From assembly GCA_009809945.1 (NCBI GenBank), contig WTPW01000010.1:683619-747618 (forward strand): a stretch of DNA of 64,000 bases, in the 5' to 3' direction. Of this stretch, positions 1-11,663 are shown piece by piece. The notes beneath the pieces were generated by a model. That model saw only the letters and a list, made by a program, of their open reading frames with translations, did no database searches and had not been told where the DNA came from. Each line of letters starts with the position of its first letter. Positions within the stretch are counted from its first letter, which is position 1. The translations under genes and the position numbers were made by a program. Origin of the DNA: Gigaspora margarita. Its lineage: Eukaryota; Glomeromycota; Glomeromycetes; Diversisporales; Gigasporaceae.

Positions 1-45
1 TTTTTACCCGGTGATTCAAAACACTATGTAATTTTAAAGCAAAAG

Positions 46-466
46 AAAAAAAAACAATGTAAAACTGTATAGAAGATCTAATTTATAAACAAAGATCTGA
101 TCTGATCTTGTAATACAGAATTTGTAGATTAATTTCGATACATAATACAAAATTTTGAACTATTTCGAAAATATAGTCCAATGCGTCCTTGGCATGACCC
201 AGGTTACATATCCTGATCCAGCTGATCCAGCTAGTTCTAAAATATTTCAAATTATTTCGATTACAAAATATTTTGAAAAATATTTCAAATCTACTTTCGA
301 AATATTTCGAAACTATTTTCAAAATATTTCGAAGCTGAAATATTTCGAAATATATTTCAAAATATTTCAAAATATATTGCGATATGCGAAATCTTTCAAA
401 AGATTTTGCAGTAACGCAAGATCTTTCAAAAGATTTCGGTACTATAAATTTGCTGATGATTACTAA
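46..466 (+). repeat. Dispersed AAATATTTCG-rich repeat, copy 1
   Basis: About 420 bp that aligns along its length with 12372-12790. Both start near an A-rich stretch, share the GATCTGATCTTGTAATA and CAGAATTTGTAGATTAA type segments, contain a run of AAATATTTCGAAATATTTC palindromic units, and end in GATCTTTCAAAAGATTTCG palindromes followed by GGTACTATAAATT. Short open frames here (83-370, 155-466) are low-complexity products of the units and not genes. No terminal inverted repeat or coding domain is visible, so the class is unknown. Confidence 0.7.
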
Positions 467-2435
467 CTTTAGGTTTACAAATTCTTACTTAGTTAAAAAT
501 GGTATTAACCAAAAAAAAACAATCATACTATTAGAGAAGTACCATTTATTACGTAATTTCAAGAGGGTAGTGGGGTTAGTAGTCTATCATACCTATATAT
601 TATATAGAAAAATTATTATTAGCTATTAATTTGATCATGAGGGGAAGGGTATGATCTTCTAATAAAAATAAATTACGTAATAAATGGCTCTTCCCTTAGA
701 AGAGTGACAAAAATCAGGTGATTTTTTAGAGATGGTAAAAAATGGTGAAATTATATATAGAAACCTAATCAAATTTATATTAAAGAAGAAGGAGAGGAGT
801 AGGCTTCTAATAAAAAATAATCAGGTGATTAAGTTTAAGTGGTAAATCGCAGATAGAAGGTAGAAATTTGATATGGTTATATAGCAAAGATCAATTATAA
901 CCAACTCTTAACACGTCATTTTGGCTTTATAATAAACTAGTATTACATTAAAAAAAAAGCACTATTTGATTTTAAAATTTAATAGATTATAACCATTAAA
1001 ATCATTAACCAAAATAAATTTTTTTCTTACAATACAAGTCAAAAACTTTATCCAACAAGACACATATATTTGGGTCAGAATAATTCAGGTTCTCTAATCA
1101 TTTCAATGTTAATTATTCCAAAAATGCACCTTTTTCTTGTTTTATTCAACTAGGCACACAGACTCTCCAAGAATATTTAGCATTATAATAAAATAAAAGT
1201 AAAATTGCTTATTTTAATAATATATATAACATTCGTGAAATTTTGTAAAACTATGCAAGTAAATTACTATACTATTTGTAACTTTTACCTTATTTTGGCA
1301 TTGATTATTTCTGATTTCCTAAAATTTGACCTATCTTGATTATGTGGTTTCTATATTTAAGCGAAGGTATGTATATATTATACTTGAAGTTAGCATTTTC
1401 TTGAAGTTATAACTTTAAGTTCCTGAAGCTATGTAAAAGATCTAACTTCAAATACTTAATTTTATTCAATGTAATTCTAAACATTTGAAGTTGCAACTTC
1501 TAACTTCAAGTGCATCATAATATATAGCCAGGAAATGTTATATATAAGGATCTTATACTAAAGCAGCAAGTTACGAAAATTGAATTTGACATAAACTAAT
1601 ACGTACACCATTTTTAGCTAAGTAGTTGACAAGTATTATTCTATTTTTAGTTAAACTGAATACAATTATTTTTATTAACAATGATCTATATACTCTTATT
1701 CATTTGAAATAGTTATATAGAAATTAAAATCCGTAAGTTATAATCAAGAAATTGGAACACAGCTTCAAATCAAAATATGTCAAAAAAATTTACAACCAAA
1801 ATTATAGAGAATATACTACAATGCTATATAAATTTAATAAAAAAATATTAAGAAAGAGATCTGATAAAATGGGCTAACTAGTTGGGCACGTAAACCAAAA
1901 TTTTAAAAGCTTTTGGGTATTTAGATAGTGTGCACTTCTGATATAATGAAAATTTTTTAATTATAGCCAATATTGGATACTAGTAATCTTGAATTTGAAT
2001 AGGGCATATAAGTTCAATTAGAATTTATAAGCCCAATATTTTAGTTATAGGTTTGGTCAAATTAATTGGATGAGAGTGACTTGTATTTTAGAGAAGTCAT
2101 GAATGTTATTAGTATAGACTTGGACAAGCATGCATTAATACTATATATTTCAGAAGATTGGATATGTTGTATATCTATTTTAAATAATTTTAAATAAAGT
2201 TTATTTCGTGAATGGAATCTCAAAATTTAAATTATAAATCTAAATATTTATTTCATATTATATTTACATGATAGTAAATTCAATTGTCTTTATTAACAAC
2301 TCTATTTTGTTAACAATTAGCCAATTAAATCCTTCAATACTTGCAAATTTTAATGATAATTGAACGCTTTATGTTCATTCTTTTTACTCCTATTTTTAAA
2401 ATAAATAAAATGATATTGAGCTTTGAAATTTTAAT
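467..2435. other. Gene-free AT-rich stretch with two inverted repeats
   Basis: No supported gene. Two inverted repeats stand out. A perfect 18-bp pair (CCATTTATTACGTAATTT) lies at 542-559 and 670-687, with AATCAGGTGATT repeats just downstream. A second pair, ACTTGAAGTTAG-type arms, spans about 1382-1515 and has several internal TTGAAGTT copies. Both resemble small MITEs, but no target duplication could be read. Confidence 0.5.
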
Positions 2436-2861
2436 TTAGAGATAAAATGGAGTATGAATACTACTATATTTACTAATCTTCACCAATTGATGAAGAGCCC
2501 ATTGCTTTAAAGTTTCAAGTACGATAACGATTCCCCTTTGATTAAATTTTCTCGAGTATTGTCCAATCCAGTTTTGGATAGTGATAACTTTGGGTACATG
2601 ATTCTCATTAAATTCTTCAGAATGTGCGAGCTCCAACAATTTTTCATGCATTTTCTTGGCTATAAGCTTATTCTTGGGTTTAGATTACCATTCAGGAAAA
2701 ACTGTTTTAAATAGTTAACAACCTTGACTTTAATTTTTTTTCACTATCTTTTTTGCTAACTCTTGTGTTTTCTGGAAGTGCCCAACCCTTTGGTATCTAA
2801 AATTTATTTTCTATATTTCTAAAAAGATTCGCATTAGTTTAAATTAAAATAAATCAGTAAA

Positions 2862-3240
2862 TTATATTAATGGTTCTATGAACATTTCTCCAGAATTATT
2901 CATCTCAACTGATTCTTGATCATAAATGAATGCATTTTGTTCATTTATTTTAATTCCAATTTCATTGGTTTCTGCTGATTTTTGAAAATGAATAAATGTA
3001 TTCTGTTCATCCTTTTCAGCACAGTTTTCTGAATAGCCATACAAAAAAACTAATTATTATAATAATTATTATTATTTTAACTAGGCCAAGTTCACATCTT
3101 GATTACCTATCGTAGCTGATTTTTGATAATAAACGAATGTATTTTGTTCATTCCTTTCAACTTCAATTCTATTAAAATTTTTTATTTCAGCTGATTTTTG
3201 AAGATGAAAGAATACATCCTGTTTATCCTTTCTGAAACTA
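2862..3240 (-). repeat. Coding-type tandem repeat (about 24-aa unit)
   Basis: Within the decayed gene the minus strand encodes repeated units of the form x-E-Q-N-[AT]-F-[IV]-[YH]-x-Q-[EK]-S-A-E. At least four are visible: DEQNTFIHFQKSAE, NEQNAFIYDQESVE, DKQDVFFHLQKSAE and NEQNTFVYYQKSA. The first two lie in the frame 2862-3044; the others lie at 3090-3240 after an AT-rich break. The unit is preserved at protein level more than at DNA level, so it was probably coding. Function unknown. Confidence 0.55.
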
Positions 3241-5039
3241 TTTTCTAAACAAACACCAAAGCAAACAAATTATTACCACCCGAAATTGCATTTTGATTAA
3301 ACTTCTACTTAAATCAAAAGATAGCTATTTCCTACAAGTACTAGTGATGCCAGATGAAATAATAAAACCTAATAAAACTATAAGTTTCGCCAAGCTTCGT
3401 CAATAATGAAACTTGATGAAACTTATGGTTTTGTCAGGCTTCATCATTTTGTCAGGTATCACTACAGGGTACAGGTGCAGAGTAAATAGCTCTTATCTTT
3501 ATATTCATTTCATGTTGATCTTTTTACCGTCAAAATATTTGATATCTGTTTCACAAACAATATTGTTAGAAACTTTTTTGTAAGTTTATAAAGTTCAACT
3601 TACTCTCCATTTTCATGTCTTCGATTATATTATCACTTGTAGGGACTAAAGTTTACCATAATTAAGATTTACTATTTGTTTTTTTGTGTATTTAATCAAA
3701 TGTTACATACCTTGTATTTTTTGAATTGGAATTGTCCAATCAGATATAGGTTTTGTTTGTGCTGAAACTATCAGCTTTGATGAATAATCAGAGAATTAGA
3801 CAATTTGGCTATTTCCGCTAGAGAAAAATTTTTCCAAGATCCTACATTAGGCAGTCCTCTGGCATGAATAAAACCAGCTAATAGACCTTTTACTGGCCAT
3901 TCCTAGCAATAAAATTTTGAAATCCCAAGTATAGTTTTAACTTTTATCTTTTTTTGATTATTATTTTTTTTTTTGAACTATTAACTTCAATTTCTGATTT
4001 ACTATTGCTTTCATTACAATTTATTGTGATTTGTGCCAACAATGTTCCGGCCAACCCCTTTGCAGCCTCAACTATATCTTTGCCTTCAGCTAAATCAAAC
4101 CCAACCTGTATATACTGTTTAATGCAATGACCGATCTAATATAATATCAAGGCATAAAATTATTAGTATCTTGTATTTTTTTAAAAAAAAATTGACTTAC
4201 GAAAAGTTTAACTTTACATTTGCATGATGAGAATCAATAGTTGTCTTAGCTTCTCCTGGCTTCAAAAATAGCCATCTTATAACCTCAATAGAATACCACG
4301 TATGCCAATGTGCTATTATAGTTATCAACTCTGAATTATGATAGTGCGTACTGTTATCAGAAATTATAGTTATCCACTTTGGTTTTTCTTCTATTGATTT
4401 GAATACTGCTTCAAATAAAGAAGCAATGAACCAAGTATCTTGTTTGGTATCAGTAGACCAATTATCAAAAGCTTGCACATCTAATACATCTTTATCGTCT
4501 AATACATCTTTATCATCTAATATATCTTTATTGTCTATTTTTTTAAAAACTAGAATACTGTATAATGCCTAGCCTCTTTTTTTATAAAAATCTTTTTTAG
4601 TTTCACAAGCTGATTTCGGAAGAATTCTCATTTTATAGTCAGCTACAATTAGAGCCTATCAGAAGATAACTGATTTAAAGCTACCTTGAACTAAGTATTG
4701 AGATAAACTTTTTGTACTTGATGATCTAAGTAGTGTTTTAATCGATCCTGAATTTCATGTAATTGTAAAATATAATTGTTAGTTATACAAATTTCTAACT
4801 GATTGAAAAACTCATAAAATAGATTACACTTCGAACATCTTGAAACATATAAGGCTAAGCATTCTCCAAAAGCATATGGAATACAATAGTCAATACAAGG
4901 ATCATGTGAAATTGTTCCATTTGGTAATATTATTAATTCTTACTCAAATTCTCACTTAAAATGATGACACAAATGTTCAATTCGTGAAAGTATTTTGTTC
5001 TAATAAAATGTATAAAAGAAAAAATAATATTTTAATTAT

Positions 5040-5458
5040 TGATACAGTATAAATATAATATTTTAATTGGAAAAAAAATAATCTAGTTAAACAGAAAAAA
5101 AAATCTAATATACTAATAAAAAAAAGATCCTTTTTAATTAAAAAAAAAATTTTGAATTTTTTTAAAAAAAAAAAAACAAAAATAAGCTTTTCTTAATTAA
5201 AAAAAGGAGTCTTATATTCTATTAAAAGAAAAAAAAAGATTTGCTATTTTTTTTTTAAAAAAAAAAGATCGATCCAAAAAAAAAATGCATCCCAAAACTG
5301 TATTTTAATTAAAAGAAGTGTGTGTGCATAACTAATTTTAAGTAATTCAAAAAACAATATAATTTTAAAAGCAAGATTGTAATTAATTAAAAAGAATATT
5401 TGATCGAAATAATATAAGCACTTTAAAAAAAAAAAAAAAGGAGAAAAAAATATTTATT
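5040..5458. other. A-rich low-complexity spacer
   Basis: A run of poly-A and AAATC/AATTT-type simple sequence with no open frame. It separates two pieces of the decayed minus-strand gene and is probably expanded simple sequence. Confidence 0.5.
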
Positions 5459-5466
5459 GTTACCAA

Positions 5467-5648
5467 TAGTGATACAAATTGCCAAAAATTTTGCAATCGA
5501 TTGGTTGTCAACATTTCGATTAATCAATTTTTATTCAATTTTTGTTCGATTTTTATTCAATTTAATATAAATTGCCAAAAAATTTTTAATCGATTAGTTG
5601 TTAACTTTTCGATTAGTTGCAACTTTTTGATTTTGATTTGTATCACTA
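5467..5648. mobile_element. hAT-like MITE, TAGTGATAC family
   Basis: A 182-bp non-autonomous element with inverted termini TAGTGATACAAAT and ATTTGTATCACTA. It is flanked by a perfect 8-bp target duplication GTTACCAA (5459-5466 and 5649-5656). Internally it holds repeated CAAT/AATCGATT blocks. TAG-type termini and an 8-bp duplication are known marks of hAT elements. It sits inside the decayed gene at 2436-8600. Confidence 0.85.
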
Positions 5649-6048
5649 GTTACCAATTCTACTTTGTCAAAATAGATATTACGAGCAATTCCAATTAAAC
5701 TTTCAAATAATCCAAACCCGTAATTATTATACGTCTTACAAAGACCACTCAAATTATCTCAGTATTTTAATTGTATACAATCTGCAAGCCAGCTCATAAA
5801 AGAAGTTTTTTTTCATTCCATTTGAAAAGGTTTGCTGAAACTTTTTCCAAAGAGAAGCCTTATTATCACATAAATAAAGTATAGGCAAATTAGTTTTTGA
5901 ATCTGTCTTGTAAGAGCTCATTGTTACATTATCCTTATCCAAAAAAAATAATTCAAACTGTTTCTCCTTAAATTCAGCCATTAATTTGGTTTTTCTTTTT
6001 GGTATTTCTATTAGTGGTGCATCAGCACTATAGAGATATGCATGCTTT

Positions 6049-7087
6049 AGGACCCCGGACATCTCTCATAGAGGTCATAACTAATCTGCATGAATTTAGG
6101 CAATTTTGCTACCCCTAAAATCAAGTAAATTTGCTAAAAGTTAGATTATTACATATAAATTCTATAGTACTTTGCTAAAAACTAAATTATCACATCTATT
6201 TTTATAAATCAAAATAATATATGTATTTTTGATTGCTGAACAAATTTTCTTAGAGCACTTTGTTAGAATCAATTAGTAAAATTTTGTGAATTATAATATT
6301 TTATATAATTTTATTAATAAAAATACTAAAAAATTCTATGATACACAAAATTTTACTAATTGATTCTAACATTGTGCTCTAAGAAACTTGTTCAGCACAT
6401 AAAAATACATTATTCTGGCATATTTGATTTTATATTTCTTGAAAATTTAAGAAAAGATGCTTAATTTTGAATTTTTTGATCAAAAAATCCAAAATTAAGC
6501 ATCTTCTCTTAAATTTTCAAGAAATATAAAAGTAAATATGCCAGAATAATGTATTTTTATGTGCTGAACAAGATTTCTTAGAGCACTTTGTTAGAATCAA
6601 TTAGTAAAATTTTGAGAATTATAATATTTTATATAATTTTATTAATAAAAATACTAAAAATTCTATGATTCACAAAATTTTACTAATTGATTCTAAAAAA
6701 GTGCTCTAAGAAAACTTGTTCAGCACATAAAAATACATTATTCCGGTATATTTACTTTTATATTTCTTGAAAATTTAAGAGAACATGCTTAATTTTGGAT
6801 TTTTTGATCAAAAAAATTCAAAATTAAGCATCTTAAATTTTTAAAAATTATAGTAGTATAAAAAAATGAGATAGCTTATTTTTGGGTATGTTTCTTGCAA
6901 AATGTAGGTAATTTGCTAAAAATAAAATATAACATGCATAAAATTGCTGTAATTTGCCAAAATGCTTTATATAACCTTTTTTAAAATTAACCTCAATTTG
7001 CTAAAACTTAAATTTGGACCTCAGATCAAATTTTCTGCAATTTGCTAAAAAAAAAATATAACATATATCAGAGATGTCCAGGGTCCT
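6049..7087. mobile_element. hAT-like MITE of alternating long palindromes
   Basis: A 1039-bp element beginning AGGACCCCGGACATCTC and ending GAGATGTCCAGGGTCCT, with a perfect 8-bp target duplication CATGCTTT (6041-6048 and 7088-7095). Its ends match those of 47895-48190 (AGGACCCC, CATCT, ATAGAGGTCATA). The centre is a chain of palindromes: unit A (arms GCTGAACAA...TTAGAGCAC) at 6235-6396, unit B (arms around ACATTATTCTGGCATATTT) at 6397-6562, then diverged copies of A and B up to about 6840. It has no coding capacity. It interrupts the decayed gene between residues encoding YSADAP and the upstream part. Confidence 0.85.
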
Positions 7088-8863
7088 CATGCTTTCTAGC
7101 TTTGTATACAGTTTTTTGTATTATCTATATTTTAATAATAAATTGTATTGTATTAATATAAAAATTCTAATTTAAGGCAAGTATTTGATAACTTACTTCT
7201 AATTCATTTTCAAGTTCTTGATGATGAAAGTCAAGCGCAATAATAGAAAGTAATTAAAATTTTTTTTTAGCTTCTTTTTTATTAATATCCAATGCATTAT
7301 GAAAACTATTCCAAAATTAATAGTTTGTTGTAATATTACACAAAGAATTTTGATCTTGTATTTGAAGTAATTCCCATTTATATAAGTTTTGTAAGGTTTG
7401 TTGATGTGCCCAAGGATCTACTACACAGGTCCAGAATTCAATATTAGATCTTCTTTTGAATATAGTATAATATTTGTACATCCACAAGCCTTAAACATGG
7501 AATGCCAAGCAGCTAGTTTTTTGTGTTGAAATACAAAATTAGGTGGGTATTTGCTATATAAAATTTGGGCATTTGAATTATTGAACTTTGTTATATAATC
7601 CATTTTGTAAAAAGAACTTTTCAATTATCATTAGGCATTGAAAGTTTTCTATGCTTAATATGTATATCAAAAATTTGTTGTAAAACTAACTCGTTATTCC
7701 ATTCAAGTGATATACATGTATATATTTTTTTTTTTGCTCTATTAGTTAATTGTCTGAAGCGTAGCGGAGGACTTTATATGTTTACGTAAGGTGATACAAA
7801 AGTTACATTTTTGATTTAACAAATAAAAGGAATATCAAAAATGTAACTTCTGTATTTGGTGTTTGTCCACATGTGTAAAATAGTTACCTTTTTGATGCAT
7901 CATATTATTTGATTTGTGTCATCAAAAAAATGAAATTAGATCTTAGTTGTTATTGTGCTTTGGACACAAAATGCTGTGCATTAACCTAGTAATACTTGAA
8001 CTTTTGGATCTTTTAACCCAAAAAGGCCAAAGTGATCTTTATTTTGATGCATTCTATAATGTTTCTATATGACAATAGATGCTTTACTAGCAAATTGTTG
8101 TATTCCATTTTTGCCTTTAAAAATCCACAAACTATACTAATTATCTAAAATTTGTTGTAAAATAAGATAAGATTCTGATCCACAACATGTTATTAAGGAT
8201 AATGTGTAACAGAACCAGCATATAAAAAATCTTTTCATGAGGAATGCCTGATTCTTGAAACTACTATAGAAAACTTATCAAAACTTATATATAATGAGAA
8301 AAAAGAAATATTAGTAAGTATTTCTAATTTAATTTTTTCATAATAAAACCCAAATACCGCCAAGCCCAAATGTTAAGTTTGAGTTTCAAATATTTCTTTA
8401 TATAGTAAGTAAATAGCAGCTGATGGAGTATCTTGTATATCACTAATTTTTTCTCTAACAGAACATAAAAAACCTGGCTGTAAGGGGTTTGAGGGCCTAT
8501 TAACAATAGATAAAAAAACTCATACTCATTTATTTGAATTACTACATTCATATAAAGACAAAAAAGGAAGAATTAGTATGCCATTATTTGAAGTTTTTGA
8601 ATCTTGAATCCACCAATCTCAAGCATATGGTCCATAATGAAGATTTAGATTTATTTGTTCTTTATTTATAAGTTGTACTTTATATTTTTTTGGATTTTGA
8701 TATGTTTAAAAAGACAATCTTTTACTATTTTACTACTATTAAATGTTTATATTAAATGCCTGCCGTGTATTACTATTAAATGTCAATTATTTTTTACTCT
8801 TTAATTACGATTTTCTACTTAATATTTTTATTTCTTATTATTTTTACTATTAATTTCTTAATA

Positions 8864-9902
8864 TTTTTTTTTTTTTTTTTTTTTTAATGTTAAAGTGCTC
8901 ACTTTGGGAGTAAGGTTTTTATTCAAAATATTTTAGATTAAGGGTACCTACATGGAGGATACCCGACATAGTACATTGATGAGAGTACAACTAGCCTCAC
9001 CCGCAACTTTTGGTTGCCTATTTAAGTAGCCACCCGAAGGTCCTACCCTAGCTATCATACCTGCAACCCGCATACTGGCATTGCCTGTTTAAACCCTCTG
9101 ATCATTGCCGTCTGCCAATCTCATCTTGTATCACCAGAACACAATCTGGATACTTTTCCTACCTCTTTAGGACTAATTTATCCTCAGCGAGAGACCTGGT
9201 AGAGTGGTCCCTGTCCCACTCAGGTATCACCTACACTTCAGTAACTTACGCTATAGCTTTACCTATATACTTGCAGTCAGGGCTAACCATTAAACTGCTA
9301 CCGTTACCTACTTCTGCCCTTGCAGAGTTCACCAAGCCCCGGTAACTACGCACTTATTCCTTTTCTAGCTTTCCTGACCTGTTTTCTGCCTGCTCCCAAT
9401 CCGTAGGCCTGGAAGGTCGATCGGCCCGGCTTTAAGAACCGAATGGACTCCTCCCTTGGTACATGATACCATAACACATGTCCTTTTCCTCCAGTGCGAC
9501 TTTAGCGGCCTGGTTGGTAGGGTCCTCCAACCCTCTTGTCATAGATGTACTGGCCGGCCCATACACACTATCCAATTCCTTTTCTGTATTACCGTCAAAA
9601 GCCCAACTACTCTCTGCTTGGAACTTGCCAAAGGTTTCCGATCTTCAAGTTCTCTTGGTATTACGCAATTTCAATAACCTGCGTAACAGATCTAGAATCT
9701 TCTACATCAACGGAATACACCGAGGGGTGGTGCAACCTGAGTTACAGACCTTATTATGGCCCAACTTATCGACAAAGATCAGTTACTATATCACAGATAT
9801 AATTTTCAAAAATTGTTTCCGGTGGGATTCGAACCCTGTACCTGAGTTACAAATTCCTTGAGGGGGTGACAACTTTCCAACTTCGCTATGTCACCATACC
9901 CC
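8864..9902 (-). mobile_element. SINE-like element with tRNA-type Pol III head
   Basis: On the minus strand the block starts near 9902 with GGGGTAT, then GGTGACA, followed by a canonical A box TAGCGAAGTTGG (plus 9877-9888) and, 53 nt later, a canonical B box GGTTCGAATCC (plus 9825-9835). It ends in a 22-nt poly-A (plus-strand T run 8864-8885). The body is about 1 kb and visibly richer in GC than its surroundings. TTAATATT occurs at both outer sides (8858-8865 and 9908-9915) and could be a target duplication, but the flanks are AT-rich so this is weak. The 3' acceptor half needed for a real tRNA is absent. The open frames 9456-9861 are by-products of the higher GC. It is long for a SINE; a fusion of a SINE with other sequence is possible. 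Confidence 0.65.
9825..9888 (-). promoter_or_regulatory. Internal Pol III promoter (A and B boxes)
   Basis: A box TAGCGAAGTTGG fits TRGCNNAGYNGG and B box GGTTCGAATCC fits GGTTCGANTCC, both on the minus strand and 53 nt apart, which is within the tRNA range. The 7 nt before the A box (GGTGACA) would be the 5' acceptor strand, but no matching 3' strand follows the T arm. Confidence 0.75.
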
Positions 9903-10323
9903 TTTTTTTAATATTATTTTTTAGTATTATTGTATTTATATATTATTATAAATATTGTATTAATATTGCTATAAAAGGCTTAGTTAAAAGTACAAACAAA
10001 ATGGCTACTATTTCTGCCATTTTTACTGTTTTAACTACTTTTACCATTTCTATTATTTTTACTATTTTTACTATTTCTGCTTCTAATAATGAAAAAATAT
10101 ATAAACTCTAGTTTTCTGCCTTCCTGTACAATAGATTCAGATTCCTCTCCTTCTCTCTAATGTTAGGAATAGTTAACTATTTTGGATATTATATCTTAAA
10201 TAAATAAAATATTTTTTTGCCAAATAAATACTCTTCAGCTTTTTGATAAATATAAACTGAACTGCTCTAATAAAGTAATATTCTACTTGTATATATTAGC
10301 AAAATAAATATATGATATCTTTA
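9903..10323. other. Gene-free AT-rich stretch
   Basis: Contains degenerate TTTTTACTATTT-type simple sequence (about 9990-10085) which produces an open frame of low complexity. No gene supported. Confidence 0.5.
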
Positions 10324-10570
10324 GAAAGAAATTGCATGCTGAAATCTTTCGAAAGAATTGCGATTGATGCTAAATCTTTCGAAAGAATTAAAATCTTTCA
10401 AAAGATTTCAGCATGCATTTTTTTCAAAATATTTCGAAATATATTGCGAAATATTGCAAAATAGGGCAAATAAAAACAATGTAACCCATATTTAATTATT
10501 CCTCTCTGGGTTACTAGAGGCAATATTTTGCAACTATCGCAATATTTCACAATATTTTGCAATATTTCGC
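10324..10570. repeat. GAAATCTTTCGAAAGAATT palindrome cluster
   Basis: Short palindromes around CTTTCGAAAG and CTTTCAAAAG, then AAATATTTCGAAATATATTG and ATTGCGAAATATTGCAAAAT units. They are related in composition to the repeats at 46-466 and 12372-12790 but not a full copy. Confidence 0.55.
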
Positions 10571-11000
10571 AAAATTTACAAAATTTTTTAAAAAAATAAA
10601 TAAACGATATACATATTCATATAATCATACTTTTGCAAATTTTTGAACGTTTTCACAGGTTTTTGCATTGTTTCACAATTTAATATAAAATTTTATATTT
10701 TTTTATTTATTATTATACATTATATATTTTAAATTTATTTTAAATTAAATATACATTTTTATTCAATATTACATAATTTATAATATATTATTATACAAAA
10801 ATAAAATTGAAAAAAATGACAAAAAAAAATGAATTCAAAAAAAACAAAAACGAAAATGAAAAAAAAATAGTATTTAAAATATTTTCACACTTCGTTGCAT
10901 ATAATTCTATAAAAAACTAGTCCTACACGCTTATTTTTGCTTACCCCCAGTTAGATATTATTTGCTTTTTTGTTTTAACTATCATTTTGCTTTGGCTATT
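10571..11000. other. Gene-free AT-rich stretch
   Basis: Simple A/T-rich sequence with no reading frame or repeat structure that I can support. Confidence 0.4.
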
Positions 11001-11600
11001 CCTTTTGGTTTGGTGGTGTTCTTAAAGTTGGTGTTCTTGTAAAGTGCTGAAAAAGTTAGATTGTTTTCTTGCAAAGTGCCGAAGAAGTTAGAAATATAAA
11101 ATAAAAATTAAAAAATAAGTAAAAAAAAACCAACAAAAAACAAAAAACTGAATAAAAAAAAAATAAAGGAAGCCCCAAATCTCCATTTCTCTGACAATTC
11201 AGAAATTGCCAAAAGCCAATTTAATATTTGCAAAAAGCGAAAAAGTCTGGGTTGGTTTTCTTCAAAGTGCCAGAAAGTAAGAGTTGTGTTCTTGCAAAGT
11301 GCCAGAATAAAATAAATTAATAAAAAAAAAATTTTTTTTAAAAAAAAAAACAAAAACAAAAAAACAAATATCAAATAAAAGCAAAACTTGCAAAAACTTA
11401 CAAAAACTTGTGAAAGCTTGCGGAAACTTGTGCCCATATTTCTCTAAAGATCGTTCTTGAAAATTTAGAAATTGTTGTTGATGTTTTTGCAAAGTATTAG
11501 AAGTCTGAGTTAGTTTGCAAAGTCAACTTGGTGTTCTTGCAGAGTGCTAAAAAGTTGTTGGTTTTCTTGCAAAGGGTAGTGTTCTTGTAAAGTGTGAAAA
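11001..11600. repeat. Degenerate tandem repeat, TTCTTGCAAAGTGCCAGAA unit
   Basis: At least seven imperfect copies of a unit like GTTCTTGCAAAGTGCCAGAA and AAGTT, separated by A-rich runs (11031, 11067, 11250, 11287, 11484, 11535, 11583 approximately). The minus-strand frames 11108-11492 are translations of these repeats and poly-A and not credible proteins. Confidence 0.6.
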
Positions 11601-11663
11601 AAAAAAAAAAAAAAAAAAAAAAAACAAAACAAAAAAAAACAAAATGAAACTAAAAAAACAATA

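Larger units (their letters stand above)
2436..8600 (-). pseudogene. Decayed repetitive-family gene with SDN-x-HYH motif
   Basis: A broken minus-strand gene, read from high to low coordinates. Recognisable pieces include 8330-8480 (frame with SDIQDTPSAAIYLLYKEIFE), 7100-7624, 5754-6062 (YSADAPLIEIPKR, then LPILYLCDNKASLWKKFQQT), 4197-4478 (ISDNSTHYHNSELITIIAHW, then FLKPGEAKTTIDSHHA), 3640-4140 (HARGLPNVGSWKNFS) and 2436-2651 (VPKVITIQNWIGQYSRKF). These pieces occur in the order I recall from a large family of uncharacterised Rhizophagus proteins. The D-N-x-H and DSHH motifs hint at a transposase-like or domesticated DDE fold, which is inference. The gene is interrupted by stops, frame changes and two MITEs (5467-5648 and 6049-7087), so it is a pseudogene. 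It could equally be a dead copy of an unnamed transposon. Confidence 0.65.

Noticed and set aside
9456-9861. Three overlapping plus-strand open frames of 73-127 codons
   Set aside because: They lie in the GC-richer SINE-like element, overlap each other in different frames and show no domain; lack of stops follows from composition.
8864-9902. A functional tRNA gene at the tRNA-like head
   Set aside because: A and B boxes are canonical, but the 3' acceptor strand matching GGTGACA is absent and the T stem is only partly paired.
11108-11492. Phenylalanine-rich minus-strand frames
   Set aside because: Translations of poly-A/T and the tandem TTCTTGCAAAGTGCC repeat.
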